The notes under the pieces were generated by a model. That model was not told the DNA's origin and searched no databases. It saw only the letters and a program-made list of their open reading frames with translations. DNA of 48,093 nucleotides from Arthrobacter cheniae (lineage in GTDB: Bacteria; Actinomycetota; Actinomycetes; Actinomycetales; Micrococcaceae), in assembly GCF_003602275.1 (NCBI RefSeq), contig NZ_QZVT01000016.1, positions 438 to 48,530 on the forward strand, given 5' to 3'. Shown here piece by piece: positions 33,370 through 42,119 of this stretch. The position numbers were made by a program, and so were the translations under genes. How positions within the stretch are numbered: position 1 is the first letter of the stretch; each line of letters starts with the position of its first letter.

Positions 33370-34453
33370 ATGACGACAACAGCAATGACAACAATGATGG
33401 AACAGCCTGTTAGGACAATTACCGTCGGCGTGGACACCCACTCAAAGGTTCATCACGCCGCGGTGCTCGATGAGCGCGGGGCGATGCTGGGGGAGCGGCG
33501 TTTCACCACGGATGCTCACGGCTACCAGGAGCTGCTGGACTGGGTGGCAAGCTTCGGGATCATTAACACGGTGGGCATCGAATGTACCGGCTCCTACGGG
33601 GCCGGCCTCACCCGTCATCTACTTGCAGCTGGTGTTGGCGTCGTCGAAGTGAACCGCGGTCATGCCTTGGTGCGGAGCCGCTCCGGGAAGAGCGACGTGA
33701 TCGATGCTGAGGCTGCCGCGCGGAAAGTCATGTCGGAGGGAGTGCTCCTCACCGGCGAAGGACACCAGCGGGGCTGTGGAGGCGATCAGGAACCTGCACC
33801 TAGTGCGCGATTCCGCGGTGAAGTCTAGGACAGCGGCCCTGGTGCAGTTACGCGATGTCCTCGTGACAGCGCCAGATGAGCTGCGTCAGCGGTTGACGGC
33901 CAAGACTCTCCAAGCCAAGGCGATGCAGGCGAAGTCCTTTCGCCCGGACATGGAGCGGCTTCATGAGCCGGAGCAGGCGGTGAAGTACGCGCTGCGGGAC
34001 CTTGGCCGGAGGATTTACGATCTTACGGCGGAGATCAACGCGACCGATAAGCACCTCACGCGCCTCGCGAACGATGTTGCACTCACGCTCATGGCCCTGC
34101 CTCAGGTCGGGCCGGTCAGCGCAGCCCAACTGCTTGTCGCTGCCGGTCAGAATATCGACCGGTTCCCCAGCGAAGCCGCATTCGCCAGACTGTGCGGCGT
34201 CGCTCCTATCCCTGTGTCCTCCGGAAAGACGAACCGTATGCGCCTGCATAGGGGAGGTAACAGGCAGGCGAACAAGATCATCTACCTCATCGTCATCTGT
34301 CGACTCCGATACGACCTGCGGTCGCAGATCTACCGGGATCGGAAGAAGGCGCTCGGTCACTCCACCTCCGATGCGATCAGAAGCCTCAAACGCTATGTCG
34401 CCCGTGAGTTGTACTACGCCATGAAACGAGACCTCAGTCCGATGGAGAACTAG
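33370..34453 (+). pseudogene. IS110-family transposase, frameshifted
   Basis: The N-terminal part (33370 to about 33765) has the RuvC-like DEDD start TITVGVDTHSKVHHAAVLDE, then GIECTGSYGAGLTRHLLAAG and SGKSDVIDAEAAAR. The frame then runs out at 33828 while the continuation is one frame over: KDTSGAVEAIRNLHLVRDSA and, in the C-terminal Tnp_IS110 domain, LMALPQVGPVSAAQLLVAAG, FARLCGVAPIPVSSGKTN and RLHRGGNRQANKIIYLIVIC (the serine-containing region). A one-base shift lies in about 33740-33765. The intact protein would be about 360 residues. The copy is inactive unless ribosomes slip. It ends 4 bp before the ars genes. Confidence 0.85.
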
Positions 34454-34457
34454 GGGG

Positions 34458-35102
34458 TCAGCTCACGAGCTGCGAAGCGAGGTTCGTGACCCGGGTTTTC
34501 AGTACCTGGCGGACAGTACGTACGCCCTCGAGGTCCATGGTGGCGGGGTCGCTGATGTTCCAGTCCTCGTACTTTTTCCCCGGGTAGATGGGGCAGGTGT
34601 CTCCGCAGCCCATTGTGATGACGACGTCCGCGGCCCGGACGACGTCGTCGGTGAGGGGCTTAGGGAACTGTTCGTCGAGGCTCAGACCTATCTCGCTCAT
34701 CGCGGCGACGACGTTCTCGTCGAGGTGCTCGGCCGGCATGGACCCGGCGGAGCGGACATTCACTGCGCCCTGGGTGAGGTCTCTCAAGAGGGCTGCGGCC
34801 ATCTGGGAGCGGCCTGCGTTCTGGACGCAGACGAAGAGGACCTCGGGGACACCACTGGGGCGTTTGCCCTGTGCGTGGGCGAGGGCGTTGAGCCGGTCGA
34901 CCGCGAAGCGGCGGGTGATGATCGGAAGGTAAGTTTTGATCTTCGCTGTACGGGCAAGAGCTGCGTAGGACTCGAAAACGTAGCGTTCGACCATGTCGGG
35001 TCCGAACACCCCGTCGAAGGTCGCAGACAGTTCCTCGGAGATGCAGTGCAGGACGTGCTCTTGCGTGCCCGTGGGGGCGTCGGCGGTCGGTGACGTGCTC
35101 AT
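34458..35102 (-). CDS. arsC: Arsenate reductase with three-helix-bundle domain
   Basis: This is a 214-residue two-domain protein. Residues about 15-80 form the three-helix bundle found in actinobacteria (SATFDGVFGPDMVERYVFES, KTYLPIITRRFAVDRLNALA). Residues about 88-214 are an LMW-phosphatase-type ArsC with the P-loop FVCVQNAGRSQMAA, GCGDTCPIYPGKKYEDW and the family Asp-Pro. It reduces arsenate to arsenite, in actinobacteria probably through mycothiol/mycoredoxin. ATG start with AAGGA upstream. It is the last gene of the leftward ars operon. Confidence 0.9.
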   Translation of the reverse strand: MSTSPTADAPTGTQEHVLHCISEELSATFDGVFGPDMVERYVFESYAALARTAKIKTYLPIITRRFAVDRLNALAHAQGKRPSGVPEVLFVCVQNAGRSQMAAALLRDLTQGAVNVRSAGSMPAEHLDENVVAAMSEIGLSLDEQFPKPLTDDVVRAADVVITMGCGDTCPIYPGKKYEDWNISDPATMDLEGVRTVRQVLKTRVTNLASQLVS

Positions 35103-35196
35103 GATCCGGTCCTTCCTGGTGCGCTGACCGGCAGACGGGTCCGCCTACCGGGTCCTACCTCACGTGCGTGCGCCGACCCACCGAAGAAGGCGGTGG

Positions 35197-36759
35197 TCAG
35201 TAGTCTGGGTCGCCCGATCGGCCGTGAGCTGTGCCGGTGGGGAAACCGACGGGGATGCCGACGGAGACCAGCTGCGGGGCGGAGCAGCAGCCTCCCGCAT
35301 CAGCACTACTGGCTTCCACCGGGTCACTAGCCTCAACGACGTCACCGGCGTCACTGGTACCGCAGGTGTTACTGCTCTCCGGTGTGCCGGTCCCGCAGGT
35401 CGACGGAGCATTTTGGGAGTCGGCTGATACTGCAGCCGGTGCGTCGCAGGAACCGCCGAGGTCGGTGCTGCAGACCCCTGTTTCGGGGAGCTCGAGCTGC
35501 AGGCGGGACGCGGCCTCGAGGTCGCCGGCGATCGCGGCAGTCACGGAGCGGACCTGCTCGTACCCGGTGGCGAGCAGGAAGGTCGGTGCCCGCCCGTAGG
35601 ACTTCATCCCGACAAGATAGAAATCCTTCTCCGGGTGGGCGAGAACGTCCGCTCCGTGGGCGGGGACTGTTCCGCAGGAGTGGAACTCGGGGTCGATGAG
35701 GGGACCGAGCGCGCGTGGTGCCTCCACCGCGGGGTCCAGTTCCAGACGGAGTTCGCGGAGGATGTCGAGGTTCGGTCGGAAACCGGTGGCTGGTACGAGG
35801 ACGTCCACGTCGATGGTGCGGGGTCCGTCGGGTGTCGACGCGGTTACGGCTAGGCCCGTGTCGGTCGCGTCGAGGTTGGTGATGGTGAAGTTCGTGACCA
35901 GTTCGATCACGCCGTCAGTTACGAGAGTCTTCAGTCGGCTGCCGAGGGCTCCACGGGCGGGCAATCCGTCGAGGTCCCCACCACCGTAAAGGCGCTGCGC
36001 GGATCCGCTACCGCGGACGGCCCAGAGGATGCGGGTGCCGGGTTCGTTCTTTGCGACCTGGCCGAGGTTGATGAGGGTGTTCGCGGCCGAGTGGCCGGCA
36101 CCGACGACCATGACGGTCTTTCCGGCGAAGCGGCCACGTTCGGTGCCGACAACGTCGGGCAACGGCTTGGTGATGAATCGGGCTGCCTTGCCTTCACCCG
36201 AAGCCTTCAGCCCGGCTTGGCCGAGGGGGTTTGGTTGGCTCCAGGTGCCGGAGGCGTCGATGACGGCGCGCACAAGGTGATCGACGGTGCCCTCGGGGCC
36301 GCTGACGCGGACGAGGAAGGGGGTAGTGTCGCGGCCCTTGGTGCGGGTCTTGTCCATTCCGAGGCGGGTGACCGCGGTGACACGGCTTTCGAGGTGCAGA
36401 GTTTCCTTGATGGCGGGGAGGGCGGCGAGGGGTTCGAGATAGGACTCCACCAGCTCCCGCCCATATGGGAGGGCGGTCTGGCGCGGCTCGAACCAGCCGG
36501 TGGTCTCCAGAAGGCGTCGGGCTGCGGGGTCGATGTTGTACTGCCAGGGCGAGAAGAGGCGGATGTGCGCCCACTGACGGACGGCCGCTCCGACGCTGTC
36601 TCCCTGCTCGAACACGATCGGGGTCAGGCCCTGCTCGAGGAGATGCGCGGCCGCCGACAGCCCGATCGGTCCGGCACCGATGACAGCGATCGGCAGATCA
36701 GTGAGCTCGGTGGAGCTACTAAGGGCAGCTGATCGGGTGGAGGTGGTCGTGTCAGACAT
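35197..36759 (-). CDS. ars-operon flavoprotein (ArsO-like NAD(P)-binding oxidoreductase) with Cys-rich tail
   Basis: This 520-residue protein has an FAD fold (PIAVIGAGPIGLSAAAHLLE) and an NAD(P) fold (KTVMVVGAGHSAANTLINLG), plus FSPWQYNIDPAARRLLE and YGRAPTFLLATGYEQVRSV, like flavin monooxygenases of ars operons often called ArsO. After about residue 430 comes an extension of some 85 residues with seven Cys (CSTDLGGSCDAP, STCGTG, NTCGTS, GGCCSAP), suggestive of thiol binding of As(III) or redox relay. Start ATG 36759 overlaps the trxB stop by 8 bp, so translation is coupled. The substrate is unknown; organoarsenical or thiol oxidation are options. Confidence 0.8.
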   Translation of the reverse strand: MSDTTTSTRSAALSSSTELTDLPIAVIGAGPIGLSAAAHLLEQGLTPIVFEQGDSVGAAVRQWAHIRLFSPWQYNIDPAARRLLETTGWFEPRQTALPYGRELVESYLEPLAALPAIKETLHLESRVTAVTRLGMDKTRTKGRDTTPFLVRVSGPEGTVDHLVRAVIDASGTWSQPNPLGQAGLKASGEGKAARFITKPLPDVVGTERGRFAGKTVMVVGAGHSAANTLINLGQVAKNEPGTRILWAVRGSGSAQRLYGGGDLDGLPARGALGSRLKTLVTDGVIELVTNFTITNLDATDTGLAVTASTPDGPRTIDVDVLVPATGFRPNLDILRELRLELDPAVEAPRALGPLIDPEFHSCGTVPAHGADVLAHPEKDFYLVGMKSYGRAPTFLLATGYEQVRSVTAAIAGDLEAASRLQLELPETGVCSTDLGGSCDAPAAVSADSQNAPSTCGTGTPESSNTCGTSDAGDVVEASDPVEASSADAGGCCSAPQLVSVGIPVGFPTGTAHGRSGDPDY

Positions 36760-37738
36760 GGGCGTTCTCTTCGATGAGAGCGGTAGCGATGCTGGGGGCG
36801 TCCTCGAGTGCTGCGAGGTACCGTTCGGCATCCAGGGCTGCGGCGCACCCGGATCCTGCGGCTGTGATGGCTTGCCGGTAGCGGTGGTCGACGGCGTCGC
36901 CGCACGCGAAGACGCCGGACAGGTTCGTCAGGGTAGTGGGTGCGTCGACGACGATGTAACCCTCGGCGTCGAGGGTGACCTGGTCCTGGACGAGGTCAGT
37001 GCGGGGAAGGTGCCCGATGGCCACGAAAACCCCCGTGGCATCAAGCTGCCGGGTGTCTCCGGTGACGGTGTTGGTGAGCGTTACCCCGGTGACGTTCTCA
37101 TTCCCGTGAATCGTGGTGATCGCGCTGGTGTACTCGAAGCGGATCTTCTCGTTGTCCATAGCCCGCTGCGCCATGATCTTCGACGCCCGCAACGCCGGAC
37201 CGCGGACGACGACGGTGACGGTGGCCGCGAAGCGAGTGAGGAACAGGGCTTCCTCCATCGCCGAATCTCCGCCGCCGACGACGATGATGTCCTGGTTGCG
37301 GAAGAAGAACCCGTCGCAGGTCGCGCACCACGACACGCCCCGGCCGGTGAGGCGCTTCTCGTCGGGTAACCCGAGTTCCTTGTAGGCGGAGCCGGTCGCG
37401 AGGATGACTGCCGGCGCCTGGTACGCGACACCACTCAGGGTGGTGATGGTCTTCAGGTTCCCGGTGAGCTCGACCGTGGCTGCGTCATCAAACTCGATGA
37501 CCGCGCCGAAGCGTTCGGCCTGCCCGCGAAGGTTCTCCATCAGCTCCGGTCCCTGAATGCCATCGGTGAAGCCGGGGAAGTTCTCGACCTCCGTCGTGTT
37601 CATCAGCGCACCACCAGCTGTCACCGCGCCGGCGATGACCCTCGGAGTCAGACCCGCCCGGGTGGCATAGATCGCAGCCGTATACCCGGCAGGGCCTGAG
37701 CCGACGATGATGATTTTCTCCTGCTGCAGGTCTGTCAT
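36752..37738 (-). CDS. trxB: Thioredoxin reductase
   Basis: A 328-residue low-Mr thioredoxin reductase: FAD motif IVGSGPAGYTAAIYATRAG, redox centre WCATCDGFFFRN (CATC), NADPH motif VVGGGDSAMEEALFL and the C-terminal FAD motif GVFACGDAVDHRYRQAI. It supplies reducing power from NADPH. In ars operons such genes (arsT) are thought to regenerate thioredoxin-type donors for arsenate reduction. ATG 37738 is preferred to the earlier in-frame codon at 37753. It lies between arsC and the flavoprotein, all on the same strand. Confidence 0.93.
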   Translation of the reverse strand: MTDLQQEKIIIVGSGPAGYTAAIYATRAGLTPRVIAGAVTAGGALMNTTEVENFPGFTDGIQGPELMENLRGQAERFGAVIEFDDAATVELTGNLKTITTLSGVAYQAPAVILATGSAYKELGLPDEKRLTGRGVSWCATCDGFFFRNQDIIVVGGGDSAMEEALFLTRFAATVTVVVRGPALRASKIMAQRAMDNEKIRFEYTSAITTIHGNENVTGVTLTNTVTGDTRQLDATGVFVAIGHLPRTDLVQDQVTLDAEGYIVVDAPTTLTNLSGVFACGDAVDHRYRQAITAAGSGCAAALDAERYLAALEDAPSIATALIEENAHV

Positions 37739-37785
37739 GACAGTGCCTTTCAATCCTGGAAGCGACGAACGGGGAGAGCTGAGGG

Positions 37786-38271
37786 TCAGGTGCTCTGCGT
37801 ACCTGTGCCAGCACCGGTGGGCAGGAGTTCCTTGATGAGCTGCTGGATACGGCCCTTGATCTCGTCGCGAATCGGGCGGACGGACTCGACACCCTTACCG
37901 GCTGGGTCTTCGAGGACCCAGTCCTCGTACCGCTTGCCAGGGAAGTACGGGCACTCGTCCCCGCAGCCCATGGTGACGACGACGTCGGAGGCCTTCACGG
38001 CCTCAGTGGTGAGGATCTTCGGGGTCTCGGCGGTGATGTCGATACCCTCTTCCTTCATCGCTTCCACGGCTGATGGGTTGATCTGATCGGCGGGCTGGGA
38101 GCCGGCGGACAGGACCTCAATTCGTCCCTCGGAGAGGTGATTCAGGTACGCGGCCGCCATCTGCGACCGCCCTGCGTTGTGAACGCAGACGAACAGGACC
38201 GACGGCTTCTTCTCAGTCGAGGTGTCTGTCGGGTCCGTCTCAGAGGTGGTTTCTGCTGTTTCGGTGGTCAT
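37786..38271 (-). CDS. arsC: Arsenate reductase, LMW-phosphatase type
   Basis: This 161-residue protein has an acidic Thr/Glu-rich lead (residues 1-22), then LFVCVHNAGRSQMAAAYLNH with the C-x5-R-S loop, VTMGCGDECPYFPGKRYEDW and a C-terminal helix. It is the first gene of the leftward operon, divergent from arsR by 181 bp. It probably works with mycothiol and mycoredoxin as in Corynebacterium. A second ArsC (34458) and a third variant (38950) are also in the cluster, so arsenate reduction is over-represented. Confidence 0.92.
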   Translation of the reverse strand: MTTETAETTSETDPTDTSTEKKPSVLFVCVHNAGRSQMAAAYLNHLSEGRIEVLSAGSQPADQINPSAVEAMKEEGIDITAETPKILTTEAVKASDVVVTMGCGDECPYFPGKRYEDWVLEDPAGKGVESVRPIRDEIKGRIQQLIKELLPTGAGTGTQST

Positions 38272-38393
38272 GGGGAATCCTTCGGTTTTTGCGCTGTCCC
38301 GGTGATCCGGACAGGCCTTGTGAATGATGGATAGGAGTCGAACAGCTCCTCAGATACTGCCTCCGCAGGCATCCGACAAGAGATTGACTGGCT

Positions 38394-38422
38394 TCGATAT
38401 TGAGTATGCGGATCTATATCGA
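38394..38422. promoter_or_regulatory. Candidate ArsR operator in the divergent ars promoter
   Basis: TCGATAT (38394-38400) and ATATCGA (38416-38422) form a perfect 7-bp dyad with 15-bp spacing. TTGACT (38384-38389) just before it could be a -35 for arsR. Placement suits repression of both operons by ArsR. Confidence 0.5.
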
Positions 38423-38452
38423 CGATTGTCAATGTGCAGGTATGCTGGGGGC

Positions 38453-38842
38453 ATGACGACGATCTCCGAGCCTCGGATCCTGGCTGCAGACACGGACCTC
38501 GCGACCACTGAGGTGGCTGATGAGGGTCGGTGCTGCGTGCCATCCGGGATGCCGGCGATGAGCGCGCAGCGGGCCGAGGAGCTGTCCAAACAGTTCAAGG
38601 CGATCGCCGATCCGAACCGGTTGCGTCTGGTCTCCCTCATCTCGGCCAGCGCCAAGAACGAGGCGTGCGTGTGTGATCTCACCGAACCGCTGAACCTCGG
38701 GCAGCCCACGGTGTCTCATCACCTGAAGATCCTCGTCGACGCCGGGATCCTGCACCGCGAGAAGCGCGGCGTGTGGGCGTACTTCTCCATCGTGCCCGGT
38801 GCCCTGGACGCTCTCGCCGGCGTCCTCGCCGAGCCCAAGTAA
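38453..38842 (+). CDS. arsR: Arsenite-responsive repressor, CgArsR-type
   Basis: This 129-residue ArsR repressor has its DNA-binding region at TVSHHLKILVDAGILHREKR. Cysteines are at residues 27-28 (GRCCVP) and 72/74 (EACVCDLTEPL). In Corynebacterium glutamicum ArsR, a Cys pair near the N-terminus and one Cys of the CVCDL helix from the partner subunit bind As(III), and the same arrangement is present here. ATG 38453 is preferred because the frame upstream (from 38324) is not family-like and overlaps the operator. It controls the divergent ars operons. Confidence 0.9.
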   Translation: MTTISEPRILAADTDLATTEVADEGRCCVPSGMPAMSAQRAEELSKQFKAIADPNRLRLVSLISASAKNEACVCDLTEPLNLGQPTVSHHLKILVDAGILHREKRGVWAYFSIVPGALDALAGVLAEPK

Positions 38843-38860
38843 CACCCCCAGCAGCCCTTC

Positions 38861-38915
38861 CGGTTCCTGCCCGGTTCCTGCCCGGTTCCTACCCGTTTCC
38901 TGCTTGGTTCCTTCC
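38861..38915. repeat. 11-bp tandem repeat between arsR and the next gene
   Basis: Five units of CGGTTCCTGCC with increasing divergence (38861-38871, 38872-38882, 38883-38893, 38894-38904, 38905-38915). It lies in the 107-bp gap between arsR and the LMW-phosphatase-like gene. Confidence 0.85.
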
Positions 38916-38949
38916 TGCCCCCTGCTTTCCTCCCGTCAGACCAGAAGAA

Positions 38950-39384
38950 GTGAGTGCCCCTGTGAGTTTCAAGGCCGACAGGCCCGCTGTCCTGTTCGTG
39001 TGTGTCAAGAACGGGGGCAAGTCCCAGATGGCTGCCGGCCTGATGAACAAGGTCGCCGGGGACTCCGTGACCACAGCCTCTGCCGGGTCCAAGCCCGGGT
39101 CCGCGGTCAACGGCCTCTCAGCTGAGGTCCTGGCCGAGGTCGGGGTAGACATCAGTCAGAATGTCCCCCGGCAGATTACAGCCAAGGACCAGGAGCAGGC
39201 GGACCTTGTCGTCATCCTCGGCGCCGAAGCGCAGGTCGACGAGGTCGAAGGCACCCTGTATGAGCGGTGGGAGACAGACGAGCCCAGCGAACGCGGCATC
39301 GACGGGATCGAACGGATGCGCCTGGTCCGCGACGACATCCTCGACCGCGTCACCACACTTCACACCACCCTCACCACCCGCTAA
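38950..39384 (+). CDS. LMW-phosphatase-like arsenate reductase variant
   Basis: This 144-residue protein has VLFVCVKNGGKSQMAAGLMN. The loop Cys is present, but the usual Arg of C-x5-R-S is Lys, and the downstream GCGDxCP segment of true ArsC is replaced (VVILGAEAQVDEVEG). It therefore may not be a standard arsenate reductase; a binding or regulatory role is possible. This NGGKSQMA variant recurs in actinobacterial ars operons as far as I recall. GTG 38950 is taken as start, GTG 38962 is an alternative. It lies between arsR and arsB. Confidence 0.75.
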   Translation: MSAPVSFKADRPAVLFVCVKNGGKSQMAAGLMNKVAGDSVTTASAGSKPGSAVNGLSAEVLAEVGVDISQNVPRQITAKDQEQADLVVILGAEAQVDEVEGTLYERWETDEPSERGIDGIERMRLVRDDILDRVTTLHTTLTTR

Positions 39385-39458
39385 CCCCAACCCCACCTCT
39401 TCGCCGGTGAGTTCGTCGGTGCGTTTCTTCCTGCCCTCCTGTTAGGAGCCCTGCTGCT

Positions 39459-41021
39459 ATGACTGCCATGACCGTGGTCGCTGTTCTGATCTTCCTTGCC
39501 ACCCTGACCCTGGTCATCTGGCAACCCAAGGGCCTTGGCATCGGCTGGTCCGCCCTCGGCGGCGCTGTCCTCGCGCTTCTCACTACGGTGGTGAGCCTGT
39601 CGGACATACCGGTGGTGTGGGACATCGTGTGGAATGCGACCTTCGCTTTCGTCGCGATCGTGATCATTTCGCTGATCCTCGACGAATCGGGTTTCTTCAA
39701 ATGGGCGGCCCTGCACGTCGCCCGCTGGGGCAGAGGCAACGGGCGGCTCCTGTTCACGCTCATCGTGCTGCTCGGCGCCGCGATCGCGGCGGTGTTCGCG
39801 AACGACGGCGCAGCGCTGATCCTCACCCCGATCGTCATCCAGATGCTTTTGGCCCTGAAGTTCCCGGCCAAAGCGTCCCTCGGGTTCGTCATCGCCTGCG
39901 GCTTCATCGCCGACGCCGGCAGCCTGCCCCTGGTCGTCTCGAACCTCGTCAACATCGTCACCGCCGACTTCTTCGACATCAGCTTCGCCCGCTACGCCGC
40001 CGTCATGGTTCCGGTCGGCATAGTGTCCGTCGCCGCGAGCCTCGGCGTCCTCCTCCTGTTCTTCCGCAAGGTCATCCCACGCCACTACGACATGAGCGTC
40101 CTCGAGACACCCAAGTCAGCGATTGCGGACCCCCTCACGTTCAAGACCGGCTGGGTGATCCTCGGGGTCCTGCTCATCGGCTACTTCGCCGCGGAACCAC
40201 TGCACATTCCACTGTCTGCCGTGGCCGGTCTCGGCGCCGTGGTCCTCATGCTCGTCGCATCCCGCAAACCAGCCTTCCTCTTCCTCCGGAGCGCAGTCCC
40301 GGCAACAGCCTCGGTGCTGACTTCCGTAGTGCAGGGATCAACGTCTGACACTGATGTAGCTGGCAGGGCGGCCGACCTCGACTACGAAACCGTCAGCGCG
40401 GCGCACCGCTCCACCGGCGGCAACGCGAACGGCACTCATTCCACCGCCGATATGAAGACATCCACTGCGGACGGCGACGACGCAACCCTCTCCTCAGCTG
40501 GTGGCGGTACGCCGGTCCTTCCGGATGGACGGATCTCGGTACCCCGGATTCTGCGGGAAGCGCCCTGGCAGATCGTCCTGTTCTCCATCGGCATGTACCT
40601 GGTCGTCTACGGGCTGCGGAACCAGGGCATCACCGACGAACTCGCCGGGGTGTTCTCGGCCATCAGCAACAACGGTGTACTCATCACCGCCCTCGGTGTC
40701 GGCGTTATTGTCGCGGTCCTAGCGTCTCTGATGAACAACATGCCAACCGTCCTGATCGCCTCCCTCGCCATCGGAGCAGCGGGAGCAACAGGGCTGACGC
40801 AGGAAGCCATGATCTACGCCAACGTCATCGGCTCCGATCTCGGCCCGAAGATCACCCCCATCGGCAGCCTCGCGACCCTGCTCTGGCTGCACGTCCTGGA
40901 TCGCAAGGGCATCCACATCGGCTGGGGCCAGTACTTCCGCACCGGCATTGTCCTGACCATCCCGGTCCTGATCATCACCCTCCTCGCCCTGGCTGGCTGG
41001 CTCACCGTCGTCGGGGTCTGA
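39459..41021 (+). CDS. arsB: Arsenite efflux pump with enlarged central loop
   Basis: This 520-residue ArsB-type (ion transporter superfamily) carrier has about 11-12 membrane segments. Landmarks are [74 protein letters not shown] and [20 protein letters not shown]. Standard ArsB is about 430 residues. The excess is an insert of some 84 residues (about 275-358), Ser/Thr/Ala/Asp-rich and hydrophilic, in the central cytoplasmic loop. It exports As(III)/Sb(III). ATG with AGGAG 7 bp upstream. Last gene of the rightward ars operon. Confidence 0.92.
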   Translation: MTAMTVVAVLIFLATLTLVIWQPKGLGIGWSALGGAVLALLTTVVSLSDIPVVWDIVWNATFAFVAIVIISLILDESGFFKWAALHVARWGRGNGRLLFTLIVLLGAAIAAVFANDGAALILTPIVIQMLLALKFPAKASLGFVIACGFIADAGSLPLVVSNLVNIVTADFFDISFARYAAVMVPVGIVSVAASLGVLLLFFRKVIPRHYDMSVLETPKSAIADPLTFKTGWVILGVLLIGYFAAEPLHIPLSAVAGLGAVVLMLVASRKPAFLFLRSAVPATASVLTSVVQGSTSDTDVAGRAADLDYETVSAAHRSTGGNANGTHSTADMKTSTADGDDATLSSAGGGTPVLPDGRISVPRILREAPWQIVLFSIGMYLVVYGLRNQGITDELAGVFSAISNNGVLITALGVGVIVAVLASLMNNMPTVLIASLAIGAAGATGLTQEAMIYANVIGSDLGPKITPIGSLATLLWLHVLDRKGIHIGWGQYFRTGIVLTIPVLIITLLALAGWLTVVGV

Positions 41022-41339
41022 ATAGGGAAACTACTCCGTAGATAACTCTAGTCTCGGCTCACACAGCGATGACTTTTCGAGCTGGGCTTGTCTAACGGAA
41101 CATTTCCCCGGGCCGCCGCTCGTGGTGGCGAGTAACCTCGGTCGTTAGGGACGTCGGATCGCAACCCAAAGCCCGCATGGCCGGCAAATATAGGCTGCAC
41201 CGTCGGCCAAAGTATACAGTTTTTTGAGAGCGAGATGCCGGCCACAACATGAACAAGCTGCCGTGGCCTCACTGGTCCGAGTCATAGGTCAGTTTAGAAG
41301 TGCGACCCAGATGCACGATAGGTGCTTGTTCTCCGGGCC
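41022..41339. other. Intergenic region with one copy of a 32-bp repeat
   Basis: The region follows arsB and precedes the stop of the minus-strand merR-type gene. It contains the repeat at 41088-41119 and no recognised gene. Confidence 0.4.
41088..41119 (+). repeat. 32-bp direct repeat, left copy
   Basis: TTGTCTAACGGAACATTTCC followed by CCGGGCCGCCGC. It matches 42120-42151 at 28 of 32 positions in the same orientation. The two copies flank the merR/thioredoxin-fold cassette (1,032 bp apart), and could be transposon ends or recombination sites. Confidence 0.75.
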
Positions 41340-41738
41340 TCACGTGCTCGAGATGATGCGGCAAATGTCTTGTGGCCCGCAATCCTCGGGGTCCATGGTG
41401 TGGCTGATCTCGATGAGCTGCTCGAGCTCGACTGCCAGGTCAGCGAGTTCTTGTTGCCGTGCCCGGACCTCAGCAAGTTTCTGTTCGAGGACCAGTGATA
41501 CGTGACTGCAGGGCGCTTGGCCGGCATCCCGAAGGTTGAGGACCTGCGCAATGTCAGCCAATGTGAGGCCCGCGGTTTGGGCTGCGCGGATGAAGCGCAG
41601 CCGATCAATAGCTGCGGTGTCGTAGGTCCGGTACCCGTTGGCGGCGCGGTGAGGCTCGGGCAGTAGTCGTTGGCGTTCGTAGAAGCGAATGGTTTGACTG
41701 TCTACGCCCGTGGCGGCGGATACCTCCCCGATGAGCAT
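41340..41738 (-). CDS. MerR-family metal-responsive regulator
   Basis: This 132-residue protein starts with the MerR DNA-binding domain (IGEVSAATGVDSQTIRFYER, GYRTYDTAAIDRLRFIRAAQ), followed by the long dimer helix and a C-terminal metal loop. Cysteines are in APCSH (about residue 77) and DCGPQDICRI (C-x5-C near residue 120-126), an arrangement like heavy-metal sensors (MerR, PbrR, CadR), so a soft-metal ion is the likely effector. It is divergent from the thioredoxin-fold gene with a classical MerR promoter between. Which metal is sensed cannot be decided. Confidence 0.88.
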   Translation of the reverse strand: MLIGEVSAATGVDSQTIRFYERQRLLPEPHRAANGYRTYDTAAIDRLRFIRAAQTAGLTLADIAQVLNLRDAGQAPCSHVSLVLEQKLAEVRARQQELADLAVELEQLIEISHTMDPEDCGPQDICRIISST

Positions 41739-41754
41739 GATTCGATCCTACGGC

Positions 41755-41786
41755 TTGACCTTGTACCCCGATGCAAGGTTTACCGT
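41755..41786 (+). promoter_or_regulatory. MerR-type promoter/operator
   Basis: -35 TTGACC (41755-41760) overlaps a perfect dyad ACCTTG (41758-41763) N10 CAAGGT (41774-41779), and a possible -10 (TACCGT) follows at 41781, a spacer of about 20 bp. The over-long spacer with a dyad between the elements is the hallmark of MerR-activated promoters. Confidence 0.75.
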
Positions 41787-41792
41787 GAATGC

Positions 41793-42086
41793 ATGAATAT
41801 CACCCTGCAGTACTTTGATGGTTGCCCGAACTGGATGACCGCTGACGAGCGGTTACAGCTGCTTGCTACGGACCACCCGGACATCGTTGTGAGATGCCAG
41901 GTCGTCGACACAATTGAGGCGGCAGAGCGCGCCGGATTCCCCGGCTCTCCAACCATCCTCATCGACGGCATCGACCCTTTCGGTGATGCGTCTGCTCCAG
42001 CGGCACTTGCCTGCCGCATGTATATGACCGACGACGGGCCAGCAGGCGCACCGAGCCTTGCCCAACTTAGAAATGCCATCGGCTAA
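41793..42086 (+). CDS. Thioredoxin-fold protein under MerR control
   Basis: This 97-residue protein opens with ITLQYFDGCPNWMTADERLQ (a CPxW single-Cys site in place of CxxC), followed by the cis-Pro segment GFPGSPTILIDGIDPF and CRMY. It resembles the DF-family thioredoxin-like (seleno)proteins that accompany mercury or other metal-resistance genes, where the first position of the site can be Cys or Sec; here it is Cys. It may bind or reduce metal-thiol adducts. The ATG lies 7 bp after the MerR-type promoter -10, so the transcript may be nearly leaderless. Confidence 0.75.
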   Translation: MNITLQYFDGCPNWMTADERLQLLATDHPDIVVRCQVVDTIEAAERAGFPGSPTILIDGIDPFGDASAPAALACRMYMTDDGPAGAPSLAQLRNAIG

Positions 42087-42119
42087 CTGGCGCACTCTTA
42101 TGTAAAACAAGCAAAGGGG

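Noticed and set aside
41793..42086. Selenoprotein in the thioredoxin-fold gene
   Set aside because: Related proteins can carry selenocysteine, but here the site codon encodes Cys and there is no in-frame TGA.
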